Shown: positions 1-13,375 of the stretch, in pieces
Layout of the letters: every line of letters begins with the position of its first letter
Numbering within the stretch: position 1 is the stretch's first letter
From: Maylandia zebra
Taxonomy: Eukaryota > Chordata > Actinopteri > Cichliformes > Cichlidae
NCBI RefSeq assembly: GCF_041146795.1
Contig: NC_135183.1
Coordinates: 9,435,340 to 9,499,339, forward strand
Reading direction: 5' to 3'
Length of the DNA stretch: 64,000 nucleotides
The notes under the pieces: generated by a model
The model's input: the letters and a program-made list of their open reading frames with translations, nothing else
Told to the model about the DNA's origin: nothing
Databases searched by the model: none
Position numbers and translations under genes: made by a program

Positions 1-653
1 ATCATTCTAATGGACTGCCGAGGCTTTTCTAAGTTTCAAGTTTGAATGATTTATCCAGTTGACTGCTAAGAAACTGAATTAAAAACAGACTTCAAGGTGT
101 TAACGTCGTCAGTGGGAAGTCATAAGTAATGAGTTGGTACTTACAGAGCAGCTTTATAGGAGCACAAGTTAAAAAAAGGGAGAAACTGACAAATGACAGG
201 AATAAATCACAAAACACAGAGTAATATGTTAAAGATAAAAGGTTGGAGGGAGTGATAGCTGCATTCAAATGACAGAAGAGAAAATGACTCTTATTTGTGT
301 ATGCTGCGTTTTTTTTTTTATGCTGCTGAAATGTAATGAGCTACCCCCTCCTCTACTGCCAGTTTCATTCCTCCCCCAATCAGAGAAAACATATTTCCAT
401 TTTAAGGCCTTAAATATGATCAAAGAATCGGCTTAATATAATCAGTTCCAAACCCATTTATTACTGTCTCCCTCCCTTCCTCCCCCTTCCTCCCTCCCTC
501 CACTGCTTACTTCCCCAGCCTGCCTTTTCATTCTCCTTCCACCCTTTCCTCACCCCTTTCTTTCCCTTCCTTCGTGCCCTCCCTATTTCTGCAGCTTTTA
601 TTCTCTCTGCTCTGTCCATCCTTACCTCCCCCACTGCCTCTCCATTTCATAAG

Positions 654-655
<2 letters not shown>

Positions 656-732
<77 letters not shown>
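656..732. repeat. (TG)n microsatellite, about 38 units
   Basis: An uninterrupted TG run follows a C/T-rich tract (about 470-650). The two overlapping ORFs with poly(CV) or poly(HT) stretches are artefacts of this repeat. Confidence 0.98.
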
Positions 733-733
<1 letters not shown>

Positions 734-1100
734 TGCTCCCAGCTCTATCTAGCCTGAAACAGGTGCTATATAATAGTAAATTAATTAGACGGAGAAGATG
801 CGCTGTGTTCACCGCAAAGCCCCTTGTGGCCTGCCAGGGTCTCACACACTCACTTCTCGCTGACATGCTAACATACACACAAACACACACACAGACAAAT
901 GCTAGAGCACACAGCCACCGGGAAAAAAGCCATCTGGGCAAGGCCAGATCCCACGGGAGTATGTGTAAATATGTCTGTGTAAAGAGAGAGATTTTGAGTG
1001 ATTGGCCGTGAAGTTGACTGCAGTGATGGTTTTACATGACAATTAACCCTATTAGCCTTGTGTTCACTTGCTCAGTGTATGTGTGTGTTGACTTTCAGTT

Positions 1101-1390
1101 ACCATATACAGGGTGTATCAAAAAGAATCATTTGATTTTAAAAGGCTGTTTGTTTGTTTGTTTGTTTTACTTGTGGTACATAAAATAAATGGCTGAATAA
1201 AAAAGGGTTAAATACAAAAAATGTTCCCAAGTGCTCAATATTTCCCCCACTGGATGCACAGAATGCACAATCACCCCATACTTTGCAAGGATGTTTGGAG
1301 TCCCTGCAGCCAATGCCGTGGCTATGCTGTTACACCAGGAACCATGTGAAACTCACAAATACGCTCTTTAGTATTAGTATCCTCACACAG
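1101..1390 (-). pseudogene. Possible mariner-type transposon end
   Basis: A TA followed by cagggtgtatcaaaaagaat looks like a mariner/Tc1 terminal repeat. On the minus strand just inside it there is a broken reading that ends in a GGNIEHL-like C terminus, as in some mariner-type transposases. No other end was found. The call is tentative. Confidence 0.35.
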
Positions 1391-4079
1391 CCAGACATTT
1401 CCATGTTTAAGATATCGGTCTTGAAATGACCGCTAAAGATGTCAGACGTCTATATGATAGTCGTTACTATTTTCTAGTAAACAGCTGGATATTTTTTTAA
1501 GATTTATTTTTGGGATTCTTTTGCATTTGTTCAACAGTGGAGAGTAAAAGAGGGGAGAAACCAGTATATAGCTGTGAGTTTCTTCTTTTTGGTGAAGATA
1601 GTTTGGATTAAAAGTTCTATCATGGATTTGAGGTAAAACAGGTCGAAATGAACAAAAACCTGCATAGAAACTTTATAAACAAAGCAATTATCTCTTTCCA
1701 AGTAAATCCCTCAACAGACACCTGAGACGTCTTGGAGCTATCAGGTATACCAATAATAAAAATTGCTTGAAAATAATGAGGATATATGAATTAACAGAAA
1801 GGATTTATTCATGCAAACTCAATGTTTTTATTATTTTACTCTGAATCCATGGAAACTGCCGTGATCCAAGGTGAATGCACCAGCAACCGACAGGAAAACG
1901 TTCACCATTCAACACTACATGTGCACAGGGTATGTGACTGAAAAGATTTTAAGAGAGTAATGACAGGTGAAGGGACAGTGTGTTTGGGTCTAGTTGTGGT
2001 ACGGGGGGCACATGTTGATGTCAGAATGAATAAAAGAGTTTTTCATTGCACAGCCTGCTTCAAATGATGTCTTTCTGAGTTAATTTATACATGACAGTGC
2101 CAAACCACAATGAGTGAAGTTTTGGGGAGCTTTTGTTAGTGTTAAAGTTTGCACCAACTCAGTAGCTGTCCAGGAATAGAACAAGTCAGAACAGGAGACA
2201 AAATAGTTCTGCAGAAAACAGATACATGGTTTTCTGCACAATGGATCGCCTTGTCCACTCTATTTGGAAACCCTCATGTCCCTGCCTAATTTAAATTAGG
2301 CAGGTTCTCTTGGATCTGACAGATTCCAAACCAGCTGCTAGTTTTTGACTGTTCCTTGAAAGTCCAGTTAGGTGGTGTCCATACTTACACCATGTTCTTC
2401 AAGCTTGCACAAAAAGCACCAACTTCTGCCTGCAAACTGATCAGAATTTCATGTTCACTTGAGAACCTTGTCTCTAACTATGACCTATAACAGTTTTCAG
2501 TCAAAGAGGACCCCACTCTTCAAGCCCAATGGCAGTGTGGTGCATGTCCAAAGTGGCTCAGGGGACTAGAGCATCATGCATAATACAGTCCCGAGTCACA
2601 TGACAACTCTTGAAAGTGACATCAGCTATATTTACAGCAGATCAGGTTTTTGATTTTTAAACGCCCATTCCTGGAACTTTTAGATCATTCATCACCATCA
2701 CTGACCACATCGCTAAGGAAAAGTCACAAAAAAAGAGATGTGCAACCAGCTGAGGCCACACCAATGCACGCTGCGTGCTGGCAGCGATGACATCAACTTT
2801 TGCACACTCCACCATCCAACGACAGTGGCAGGTATTAATTGCTTCTCACAGCCCATAAACTATGAAGACGATGCAAATGCACATATGTGCTCAAAGACAA
2901 AACATAGCCGAGTACATACAGAACGACACTGTGCTGTTCTGATAGACCAGCATGAGCTCAGCAGAGACAAAGACACAGACAGACAAACAGACAGGCAGAG
3001 ATGTGAGAGACAAAGCACAGAAAGTGACAGCTGAGTGTTTGACTGACAGGAACGTCTTTTGACTTTGGTTGTAATTACTGAAGGGGGACTTGGGGGTGAG
3101 GGAATACAGGAATACAATAGAGCTCTCGGGGAGGAGGGGGAGGAATCTGGGGTTGAAAAGATGCCGGATTCTAAACGGTGATTCCGACTGCATTGAGTTA
3201 AAGCTGGAAAGACTCCAGTCTCAGTATTTACTCTCTTTGAATTAGACCATTTTGGAGATCATTATTATATGGAAAATCTCAAATGTCTAATTAAAAAAAC
3301 AACAACAAAAAAACCCAAAAGAAAGAGAAAATGTTTCCTTTGTTTTGTTAGCAGGTGAAACTATGGAGCATCTTGCTGCTAAATGGATTTTACCATCAGT
3401 CCAAGTTTACAGGTTAAAATGAGAAGTTCTCTCCACACAGAGTTTCCAGTGCTGATCTAAAAAATCTATTTTCACTCATGGAAACTATTCAAATATGTCC
3501 TATACAAGGTCAAATAAAATCTGTTGTGAAACTGAAATCCTTACAGAACACAGGCCCAGTCAAGAGATGCATTATTACGGGCTCAACACACAAGAAGTAA
3601 CCAGCAACGACGTGGCAATAAACTTAATGCAAGCTGTTAAAGCGACAACCGCTGGGAGCAACGGATACGACTGCTATACGAACGGGTGGGAAATGTACCT
3701 ACTCAACCAAAGCCTAGCGACCAAGTGTCAGCTACAGAGTGAAGGGCAGCGAGGGAATCGCTTTATATGTGGACGGGGCTTTAGAAACATTCCTTTGAAG
3801 TTTGAGCATCACTGAACCGGAAGGTCACGAGGTGAACATGGGTGAGAGTGTTTCACCAAGATGTGAGATTATCACTGTCAAGTCCTCTAGTGCCACTGTT
3901 ACCACGCAAACACAGTGCAACCGCTAACAGCTTGCTAAAAGGATTAGCTGTGCATTTAAAAAAAATTCAGACAGCACATACTTGTGCACACACACACGCA
4001 GACACACACAGTTTCCTGGCTGAGTCTCCAAGCCTCGTCCACATGTCACACAGATTTAGAGATTAATCAAACAGAAAAG

Positions 4080-4660
4080 CGACAGTGGGAGGGAGGGAGA
4101 GGAAAGGAGGAAGGGAGCCAGGGCCAAGTGCGAGGCCCTCCAGCCAGGCAGCCCGAGGGGCCTCGGGAGAACACCGACATCGGCTCTCAGGGGCCCTTGA
4201 AGAGCCCGCTGGATCATACGCTCAACAAATATTGGGATTGGAACTCTAACAAACCGAAATGCTTGTGTGTTTGCTGTGTGTGTGCGTGCGTCTCTGTGTG
4301 TAAGCCCCTGAAGCAGATGGTCAGGGATGTTCGTTTAAGACAGACGATTGATTTCAGGAAACAGATATCCAGCCTTGTTAAGCAGAAAGCACCTCAGGGA
4401 CCTAGTGAGGATAGGAGGGAGAGAGAGAGAGAGGAAGGAAGGGAGATGGGGTGGATGCAGGGAGAGCGAGAGAAAGAGAGACAGAGAGAGAGTGTGCTTG
4501 TCTAACCTCTGCCACTGCCAACTGTGGAGAGATGGAGGGAGAGAGTAAAAGAGGAAAGAATAAGCGCATGAGAGGGAGGAAAAGTGCACCTATTGCACTT
4601 CATTACTGCTGCTGGAAAGAGGGAGGAGAGAGAAAGAGAGCGGGGGGGACAGAGGAGAAG
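4080..4660. repeat. Purine-rich GA tract with one GC-rich island
   Basis: The plus strand is rich in gagaga/ggga blocks (strongest at 4420-4490 and 4530-4650). Between them is a 4110-4230 block of higher GC without repeat character. Several ORFs here owe their length to the low-complexity sequence. Confidence 0.7.
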
Positions 4661-6419
4661 ATAATGGGGTTAATGCCGGCAGACAAGCAGCGGCGGTGCT
4701 GGGGTTAATAACACACACACACACTCACTCTCTCTGGGGAGAGAAGGAGGTGGGAAGCCTGTATTTGATCTGTGAGTAATACATTAAATGTATGAGCACA
4801 CACTCATGTTGTCTGCGAGTGTGTGTGAAGAGCATGTGTGTGTGTTTGCAGACGTGTATCGAGGCTGAGCAAGATGTTTTCTTACGTAAGTAAATCACCA
4901 AGCAGGTGGAAATCAGAAATCATTTAATGCACTTCACCTAAATATTGTTGAGGCTAATCCAATTACCTAACCCTGACATAACATCATTATTTAATTACTC
5001 TCCTGTGTCCACCACAATAATAACCCACTTTTGCTACTTGTAAAAGATGAGGGCGGCACTACTCCACTTATTTATTATCATTATTAATATTATTGCTGAG
5101 AAATCCTATAAAAAGACCAAAACTAAAAGTGTTTTCAGCTCCTTTTAAGGTGTTCAGAGAAGGCCAACTGATTTCCTCAAACAGCTGGTACTATAACAAA
5201 GTTGGGTCACAACAGAGTAAACAATGAATTTCTGGGGGGACTACTTACTTCCTGAGGACTGAGACACATTTTAAAATGTTTACAGCACAGGACCATATTT
5301 TTACGTTCATCTTAGCGAAGCATCGTGTCACTGGGTGCTGCACTGATGTGGAGCTCCTTGGCACAGTGGATTAAACTACTTGTGAGCCAAAGACAATATT
5401 CAATATAGGATTAGTTACTTGTGGGTTTTGGGCTTTTCAAAGGCAGACAATGAGAGAAATGTGGGATATCCTCGGTCTCGTCATATAAACCACTGAAAAC
5501 GCTTCAAATTTTGCATTCCGTCATGAAACAAAAAGTGCAGACTACTTGAGAGTTAAAACAAGTGACGTTCACACTTTTTTTTAACATAAATTGTGATGTA
5601 AAAGCCAACCTTGAGACGGTGCTCGTATGCCTCAGCAACAACAAATCTCAGACCTCTCGAGATGGAGGGAGCGACTGACGGATGAAGGGGAAAAAAATAA
5701 GCAAAGAAACGCCGAGATGGAGACAAGACGAGCTGAATGAGACAAGGCAGACAAGCGAGGGAGCTTATTATCCGAGGTCTGATGATGAAGACAAAGAGAA
5801 TGAGAGATGGAGAAAGTGCGGGAATGGAGATTGATTGAAATCCTGCGAAATATTTCACAATAAGAGCCAGACTGAAAGCTATCGAACTCCATCAGAGTGA
5901 AGACTCAAAAATAAAGAAAGGCTTTAAGCATTTCGTATAGGATCATATCTGTCATGGTATGGTTGATGCGGATGCATTTAAGCCATTGTCTACCAGTAGA
6001 GTGTCTTGGTGTTGATGGCTTTCTAACATGCAATTAAGTATTATTAATATACATCTAAAAATACATCGTTTAGTTTGAGTATAAATGGAAGCTATATGTA
6101 TACATTGGCTCACAGAGCTTATTAGCATATTACAGCAGGAAACTGCAAGCAATCCTAAGTAAAGCTTTTCAGCATTTAGAGTTGTTTTACTGTAAACTGT
6201 TTGACAGGAAAGGACTGCATCAGTTAGCAGTAGCCCAACTAAAGCACTTTTAGTTTTTCTTTTCTTGTTGAAATGATGTTAATGAATCTTCCTAAAATAC
6301 AACCGGTTACAGTGTTTGTATTTTTCACTCCGCTTCGAACAAAAAGATTGTGACAAAGACACGTAATGCTGACATTTAGCTTTTAGTCTGACATAAATGT
6401 GAAGAAAACACGGAGCAAA

Positions 6420-7160
6420 TGTGTTATCAGATGAAAATATCTGCATTCATGCCTCATAGCCGAGGCCGCGCGTTACCCTTGAGCGTTAGGCGTGATGTTA
6501 GCAGGACAGCACACGGCCCAGGTGTCCACACTTCCCTCTAAACGGTGTCCTTCCTCTCATCTGCTATTAAATATCATGTCGGATTTTCCTGCATGCTAAT
6601 CACAGATGTGACATTGCTATGGAAGAAGAAGATTGGTCGATTTTTTTCCTTCATTCCCCTGTATGCAAAGGTGGGACCTTTTAGCGTAAAATTAAGCCTC
6701 TCTCCCTCCCTTACATCCCTTTAATTGGCTAAAATGACAGCCTTTCATCAACACCACCTTAAAAACGCTCGGCACCGCCGCTGTTTCTTACACTGCCTGT
6801 ATTTTTCTTTCGCCTCCCTCCTTTTCACCCTGTCTCCTTCTTCTTCTTCTTCTTTTCCCTCCCCTTTATTCAATCAAATCATGGTCAGTGTGGATCTCCT
6901 CTGAGGCCACACTGCAGCCAATTCTTTGTGTTCCAGCATTAAGAAATTAGGATGGAGACTTCAGCCCAGGGAGGCAGAAAGAGAGGTCTCATTAGTCCGC
7001 AGATCACAAAGAGGAAGATTATCAGCCTGCACACAACAGTTAGAGATTTAAATGACATTAAAGGACATTAAACGGGAGCGGCTGTCATTTTGAAATGATA
7101 CCTCTATCTGAGGAAAATGACAAAATCCAGCTGAGGAGCTTTGACCTTTTAAATATTACA
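6420..7160. promoter_or_regulatory. Candidate conserved non-coding island
   Basis: Complex sequence without repeats contains an octamer-like atgctaat (6593-6600) close to a SOX-like cattgct, and homeodomain-type cores (ttaattgg near 6721, ttaaatgacattaaa near 7049). No gene signal is seen. Confidence 0.35.
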
Positions 7161-8020
7161 GTGCTGTAATGTAAGACCAACACCACAGAAAAAGCAGCTG
7201 CCATCAGTATTTAAAGGAAAATATAAAATAAGAGTCATTTTTTGTTAACTGCTGCACTATTAATCAGCCAAATAATAAATATAGCAGAGTCACATCTGTA
7301 TCTATAAATTCCACATTTATTTTATCTCAAAAAAGAAGACAAAAGAAATTATTTTATCAAACACAATATATTTTTTATACGTTTTAGTCTCTCACAAAGC
7401 AACCGACCTCAGAAGATAACTCAAACTCAGTGCTTCTGTACGTCGTGCACCAAAACACAAATTCAAATCGAGACATCGAGCCAGCACTGAAAGCCAACAC
7501 GGCGCTCCTTACTATCCACGTGCAATTTCTAATGAATACATTTTTTTCCCTCTCCCCATCTACCTCTTTCTTTCTCTCTTTTTCTGTCGCTGCCTGTTTT
7601 AGGCCACAATCATTTGTCATTTCAGGCGCCCCCCTCCCTTTTTTTTTTTTTTTATACATTTTGCTGTAGAAAAATGCACTATTATCCAAGCTGTCTATCT
7701 TTTCTCCTTTCTTAAGTGTCTGCACCAAACAGACCAGCAGGGGATTCCCACACACACACAAAAACACATTAAAGCCAAGCCGAAACACACACATATCTAC
7801 AGCTGAAAGCCACAACGGCAGATCGGTGGAGGGCTGCACACACCGGCGCCAAACTGACGCTTCTTCAGAAAATATGATTTCGCTTGAGCAGCGAGGTGCT
7901 GATGTTGATTTATTGTGCGAGGCCATGAATACCTGTGTTAATTCCTTATAAAACAGTGCATTGTGAGGACAAATGAGGGCGGGATAATAGAGTGCGATTA
8001 ATCACATTACAGAGACATGG

Positions 8021-8023
<3 letters not shown>

Positions 8024-8083
<60 letters not shown>
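8024..8083. repeat. (CA)n microsatellite, about 30 units
   Basis: This is an uninterrupted CA run in the gene desert. Confidence 0.98.
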
Positions 8084-8086
<3 letters not shown>

Positions 8087-10719
8087 TATAATCCGGAGTC
8101 ATAACTGTCAACAGCAAAGTGATTCACACTGAGTTACAGGACTGACTGGCTTCAAAAGGCCAAACTGTAATGAAATAAAACCTGAATAAGTGAGGAAATG
8201 AAACGTGGCAGGGGTTCTGTTTTCTGACATATCGCTTCACCAGTTTTATTTATTAAAGCCCCATGAAATACATCAATTATCCATATTATATATACTCTTA
8301 AATGTATCCATTTTTTTTAGCTGAGGTGAAATAAAAATGGATTTAGCCATCACACATTTGGTATAAATACATGTTTATATTAAATATTTATGTTCTGAGA
8401 TTACCACGTAATAGGATGCCTAAAAGCACAGCACTATTTTCTTTGTTTTTCCATGCTATAAATAAAAATCTAATACTAATCCGAGTGGGAAAACTACTCA
8501 GATATATTTAGCAAAGAAAGCAGAGAAATAAAAATTTTAAAAAATGAATAAAATAATATATTGAGCTTTGTCTCAATTTTGGCTTATACTCTTAATTTTT
8601 ACTTTTTTTGTCTGATTTTATTTTATGTTTTGTTAATGTGGTCCACATCCCAGCAGGGCTCGCGGCTCACAAGCATCCCACCACAGCACTGCACAGCAGA
8701 GCAGAGCAGAGCAGAGAGATGGCTCAAGCCTAGTGCTGTGATGCCATCTATTGGAGCCCCAGCTGCCTCTTTAACAGGATTAGGCAGAGAGGAGAGACAC
8801 TTTAAAGCTAAAACCACACTGCTAGAGACACACAGGGGGAAAAAAGCTCCAAAGAATAAAGCTGCTGGGAAGAAAAAGGAGTTATGGACTTTTAATCTGT
8901 AAATTTAGGTAAGTAAATATAACTGATGGCATCTTTTGATGGATATTTTAGGTGATCGGGGCTGAGTATGTAAAATCTGTGGCTGACAGTATTTTTACTA
9001 TTATTCTGCGTACCGTTAGAAAAAAAACATACCGGTGCATTTGTTGAATAAATATCTAAAAATGATGACAGTGGTGGGAGGCTTTAGCTAAAACTTAGAG
9101 ACAAATAGCAGAAATTTGCACATAATTTTTAGCATATTGTTCACATAGGAATCAAAAGAAATGCACAGCTAGATTCTGGATTACAAATGGCTACAACACC
9201 AAGAAAGAAAGCAGCTGCGCATACCCGCGAATACCCGGTACTGATTAAACAACATCACGAGAGGTTAGGATTTACCCACGGTTGAAGGTGTTGAAAATTT
9301 TTTGTGCCAAAATGTTTCAAATTGAAAGTAGATTCTGCTCATGGTCTTAATCTGTGGCAAAATATGAGAAATTAAACAATAAAAGGGAAAGAAAGAAAAA
9401 TAAAAAGATCTTAACTTTCAATTTTGCGGACACTCGCCGCCTTGAAATCTGATAATTTGGTGCCACTGACAACCTTCAGACCTTCATGAGATCCAGTAAC
9501 TGCCTGCATATAACGGTAAGAGTGAGATTCAAAGCAGCTTTTAAAAAAAGCAGCTGAATTGATGGAGGAACAATTGAACGACACGAGGCCTTCAACACTA
9601 AACACTCCTACAAAAACAAAGGATGAAAGTAAATGTATTTTCACATACTGTTCCCTCTGTAGCTCCATTCCTTGTGGAGCCCTGAAATTAAAAAGGACAT
9701 CATTGCCCAGTACACTCATGGAAGCTCATCTTTTAAAAAATAGGGTGGCAGATTTTAGGCACTGTGTACAATTCCTGCCATTTTATTTACATTACCTGTT
9801 CAAATGAAATCTCGGGCATTTGATTTGGGCATTTTTGTGTGACTGCTGCAAATTGCCAGATACCTCTGCTCACAGGATCCCATTTTTGGCTATAAGACCT
9901 CTCGGTCGTATGAGTGTGATTAAGTTCCTCTGTGGGCTGGAGATAATGAAAACGATCCTCTTGTTCTCCCTCTCTCCATATCTTTCCTCCGCTGTGTCCC
10001 TCTTGTTCCCTCGTCTCTTTATTCCCTTTGGTTTTACTGCAGGGGGCACTGATAGCACACTGCTGACAGACACAAAAACAAACTAAATCTGCTTACATTA
10101 AATCAGCCCCAAAGAACCAAGCTATAGATGCTAGATGTATCACAGGAGTAAGCACAGGAATACAAAGAAGCGTCTCGCAGATGTGGCCGTGAAAGCTCCA
10201 CCTGTCTCCATCATCTCTCTATCTACACAGCAGCTGCTCCAGCACCTCCTAATGCAAACACCTCACAGAAAGACAACTGGTCTCTTAATAACTTTGTCTT
10301 AATTCATGAATCCTGAAAAGAATGTGCAGTTAACATTGAGAAATAGAAAACTGTTCTTTGAATCTGCTTCTTGTGATTAAAAAGCACAACATGAAAGAAG
10401 ATCAGTGAAGGTGAAAGACACGTAGAAGGTTTGATGTTGACTTTGCATAAAAAGAGCACTGACGCCATGAAAATGCGAGAAACAAAGCTGTGCCACTGTC
10501 TTCCTGATCTCATTAGGCTTTATTTTAAATGGTGTTAACTTGACCTGCATTTCAAAGTAAGCCGCTCATATGATATTGCCTTTTCAGACTGTGTGTCTCT
10601 ATGAAAGTATGCCAATATGAAGTGCACAGTGCTAGCATCCGCACTCAGTAAAAAAAAAGAAAATAGATTCACTGAAGGACCGAAAATATGATCTTCAGGT
10701 CACAAAACAGCTGTAATTT

Positions 10720-10816
<97 letters not shown>

Positions 10817-12852
10817 TTAACAGGACAGAGACTGCCAATGTTTTCATATCACCTGCAGTATCTTTGGATGAGTAACCCATTAATGACTAGGATGCAAACT
10901 TTTGTAAACCAATCTAGAAATCAGTGATGTTCTGGATCCACTCATGTATAGCAACTTTCAGCTGCTCCCTTATTCACAAGGGATGACCAACAGCAGATAG
11001 CTTGCCACATTTGCTCTTCCCAACACGACTCGCGGGACTTAACCGGAGATCGTACACCAAATGACTGTTAGGTGACTGCAAACCACTGCACTGATTTCCA
11101 TTATACACGAGCTTTTGAAATGCTACTAATTTCTGTTTTACTGAGCAGCCTCCAAATCATTCATCCCACATCTGCTGTTGACTCGAACAAAATTCAGCTG
11201 CAGACATAAATTTGGGTGAGTTACGTAGCAGCGATGTGTGTTGAACGTGACATGAATATGTATCGTTTTTTAAATAAACATTTAGATGTTAGTAATCGCT
11301 GTATGTACGACGATGTTCATGCAAAGTTTCAATCAGACAGGTAGATACCCGTATATGCATACATATATGATATACTACACAAAGAAATATACACCGAAAC
11401 TTATGAACTTTAACTGTTTCTTGAAATGTACGCCTCAGCAGTCAGCAGATAAACCACCAAGTCAGCAGTCATTTCAGATACAAGTACATGGCTATGGTCT
11501 GTGGTTTTAGTTAGTTGCTAGACATTTGCTAGGAAATGTGATGACGTCATAATATAGGATTCAAGGTTTTGTGCATATAAAGGAGATGCTATCATCATAG
11601 AATAAAAATCATATTGTGCCTGAGGAGGTGACAAATAAACAAACAAAGATCATGTGTTGCAAAGATCATGCGTAATATTTTGGGTCACACAGGACTCTTC
11701 AATTGTATTCTGTATGTTGTTTTTACCTTTGAAGATTTTTCTTTTTATCTATGTGTGCATCCAGTGGTTTCAAACTAAGACTAAGTGATTCAGTATTCCA
11801 CCTGTCCTGCTTGGTTTAAATTGAACACAACTACCATGATCTCTAGTTGCGAAATTAAAGGCCTCTACAGTACATCTATTTATGTATCTGCTCCAGTGGG
11901 AAGTAATCATGTCAATCTGTGTGTGTATACATGCTTTTGTTTTATTTTGGAGGTTTTTTGTTGTTTTGGTTTGGGGTTTTTTTGCAACACTTGCCTGTGG
12001 CATCCAGCTCAAGGCTAAGTACTGAATAGCACACATGAGGCTTCGTCGCCAAACCCCACAGCTAGCCAATAGAAACGCAACTCTGCCGACCTTGTCTGCA
12101 AGGCTGCGGCGCTCTGTGAGGCCCCTTCAAAAACTTCCCTATTCCTGGTGAGTGTGCTTCACTGAAAGAACCTGCTACATGGGCAACATCATTTTCAAAG
12201 CTCATAAAAAGAGAAATATTGCTTTCTATTTTGTGGTGGATTTAGCAAATGAGTCTCACAGTGGTGAAAAAAAAATACATCATGTTTCTGCAGAGATATC
12301 GAACTGAAATTATTTTAAAACATACTGCTAATAGATGCCACAGAGAATGTTCCAAATGATTCAATTCATTTTTTACACGATCAGTGACAGGTTGAGAATA
12401 AAAGGTGGTAATTTCTACAAATCCACAACTAAAATGTGGTTTACCTCAAAAGTTGCATTTTATGAGAAGATCCAAAACTCACATACTCACTGTTTTAAAC
12501 TAATATGTCATCACTGAGCTACAGCACATTTCTAAGGAAGAATAATCAGAAGTTACAAAATTTATCAGACTAATTGTCTCTAACAAGGCATAGAAAATGG
12601 TTTACACCTCATATATATATATATATTGTAGTTAATTTGAATATTTGCCTCTTGTGATGCTAGATGCTGATATACAGTACTGATGATATTACAGTGTGAA
12701 ATTTTAAAGTGATGCAGTGCTGCTCATTGTCCAGTGGAATTCAATATTCAAGCTTCAGGGAGTATAAGAGAAAGACTGACTGCAGCATCGTTACTGAAAA
12801 ACAGACAAATTGCGAACTTTATGCTTGTGTGTTCCCGGTGAACATACTGATA
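8084..12852. other. Gene-free interval
   Basis: AT-rich desert has one compound microsatellite (10722-10816). A repeat-poor stretch at about 9640-10060 and one at 8640-8780 could be regulatory, but show nothing specific. No supported ORF is present. Confidence 0.6.
10722..10816. repeat. Compound (TG)n-(CTGT)n microsatellite
   Basis: About 25 TG units run straight into about 11 CTGT units. The tetranucleotide phase probably grew out of the dinucleotide run. Confidence 0.97.
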
Positions 12853-12860
12853 TTTATAAG

Positions 12861-13367
12861 CAGAGATGCGCAGTAAAGCGTTACACGTAACGCATTACTG
12901 TGATCTGATTGCCTTTTGTAAGTAACGAGTAATGTATGGGATTACTATTGCAAAAAAAGTAATTAGATAACTGTTACTTTCCTGTAAGCATGTTGCATTA
13001 CTGTGTTACTAAACCGTTGTGATTTTGTGTAGATCACCAATGGATAATATGGAGTCTGGGAGAAAGTACTAACATGCAGCATTTAAAGGGTGAAAGTCCT
13101 TTCAAGTTTTATTCTGTAAAAAGTGACTAAAACATGCTGTACACTCTGCGTGGGAAGAACACTTCTTTTTACAGCTAAAAATTAAACTTCAAATCCGAGC
13201 AACTAGCAAGCCGCCACAAATTCACAGAGAAAACCTTGGATCTAAGTAACTAAGTAACTAATTACTTTTGAAAATAAGTAATCAGTAAAGTAATGGGATT
13301 ACTTTTTGGAGACATAATGAATAATCTGTAACTAATTACTTTTTTTAAAGTAACTTGACCAACACTG
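12861..13367. mobile_element. Non-autonomous hAT element with perfect 8-bp target duplication
   Basis: A 507-bp segment dense in gtaac/gttac motifs begins cagagatgcgcagtaaagcg and ends cttgaccaacactg, whose ends are imperfect inverted repeats. The flanks tttataag at 12853-12860 and 13368-13375 are identical, as expected for hAT insertion. There is no ORF. Confidence 0.88.
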
Positions 13368-13375
13368 TTTATAAG

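Larger units (their letters stand above)
733..6419. other. Gene-free interval
   Basis: Apart from the mariner-like remnant at 1101-1390 and the purine-rich tract at 4080-4660, no gene, RNA or recognisable element is seen. The 106-codon plus-strand ORF at 3495-3815 has no domain, signal peptide or splice context that I recognise. It sits in a slightly CpG-richer stretch. Confidence 0.6.

Noticed and set aside
528..1011. Two overlapping ORFs with poly(HT) or poly(CV) runs
   Set aside because: Their length comes from the (TG)n microsatellite and pyrimidine-rich flanks.
3495..3815. 106-codon plus-strand ORF
   Set aside because: It shows no signal peptide, domain or compatible splice sites. It was kept only as a note in the interval description.
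7384..7926. 180-codon minus-strand ORF
   Set aside because: There is no recognisable domain, the composition is low-complexity in parts (KKKKKG, KERKKE), and there is no splice or promoter context. It is probably chance.
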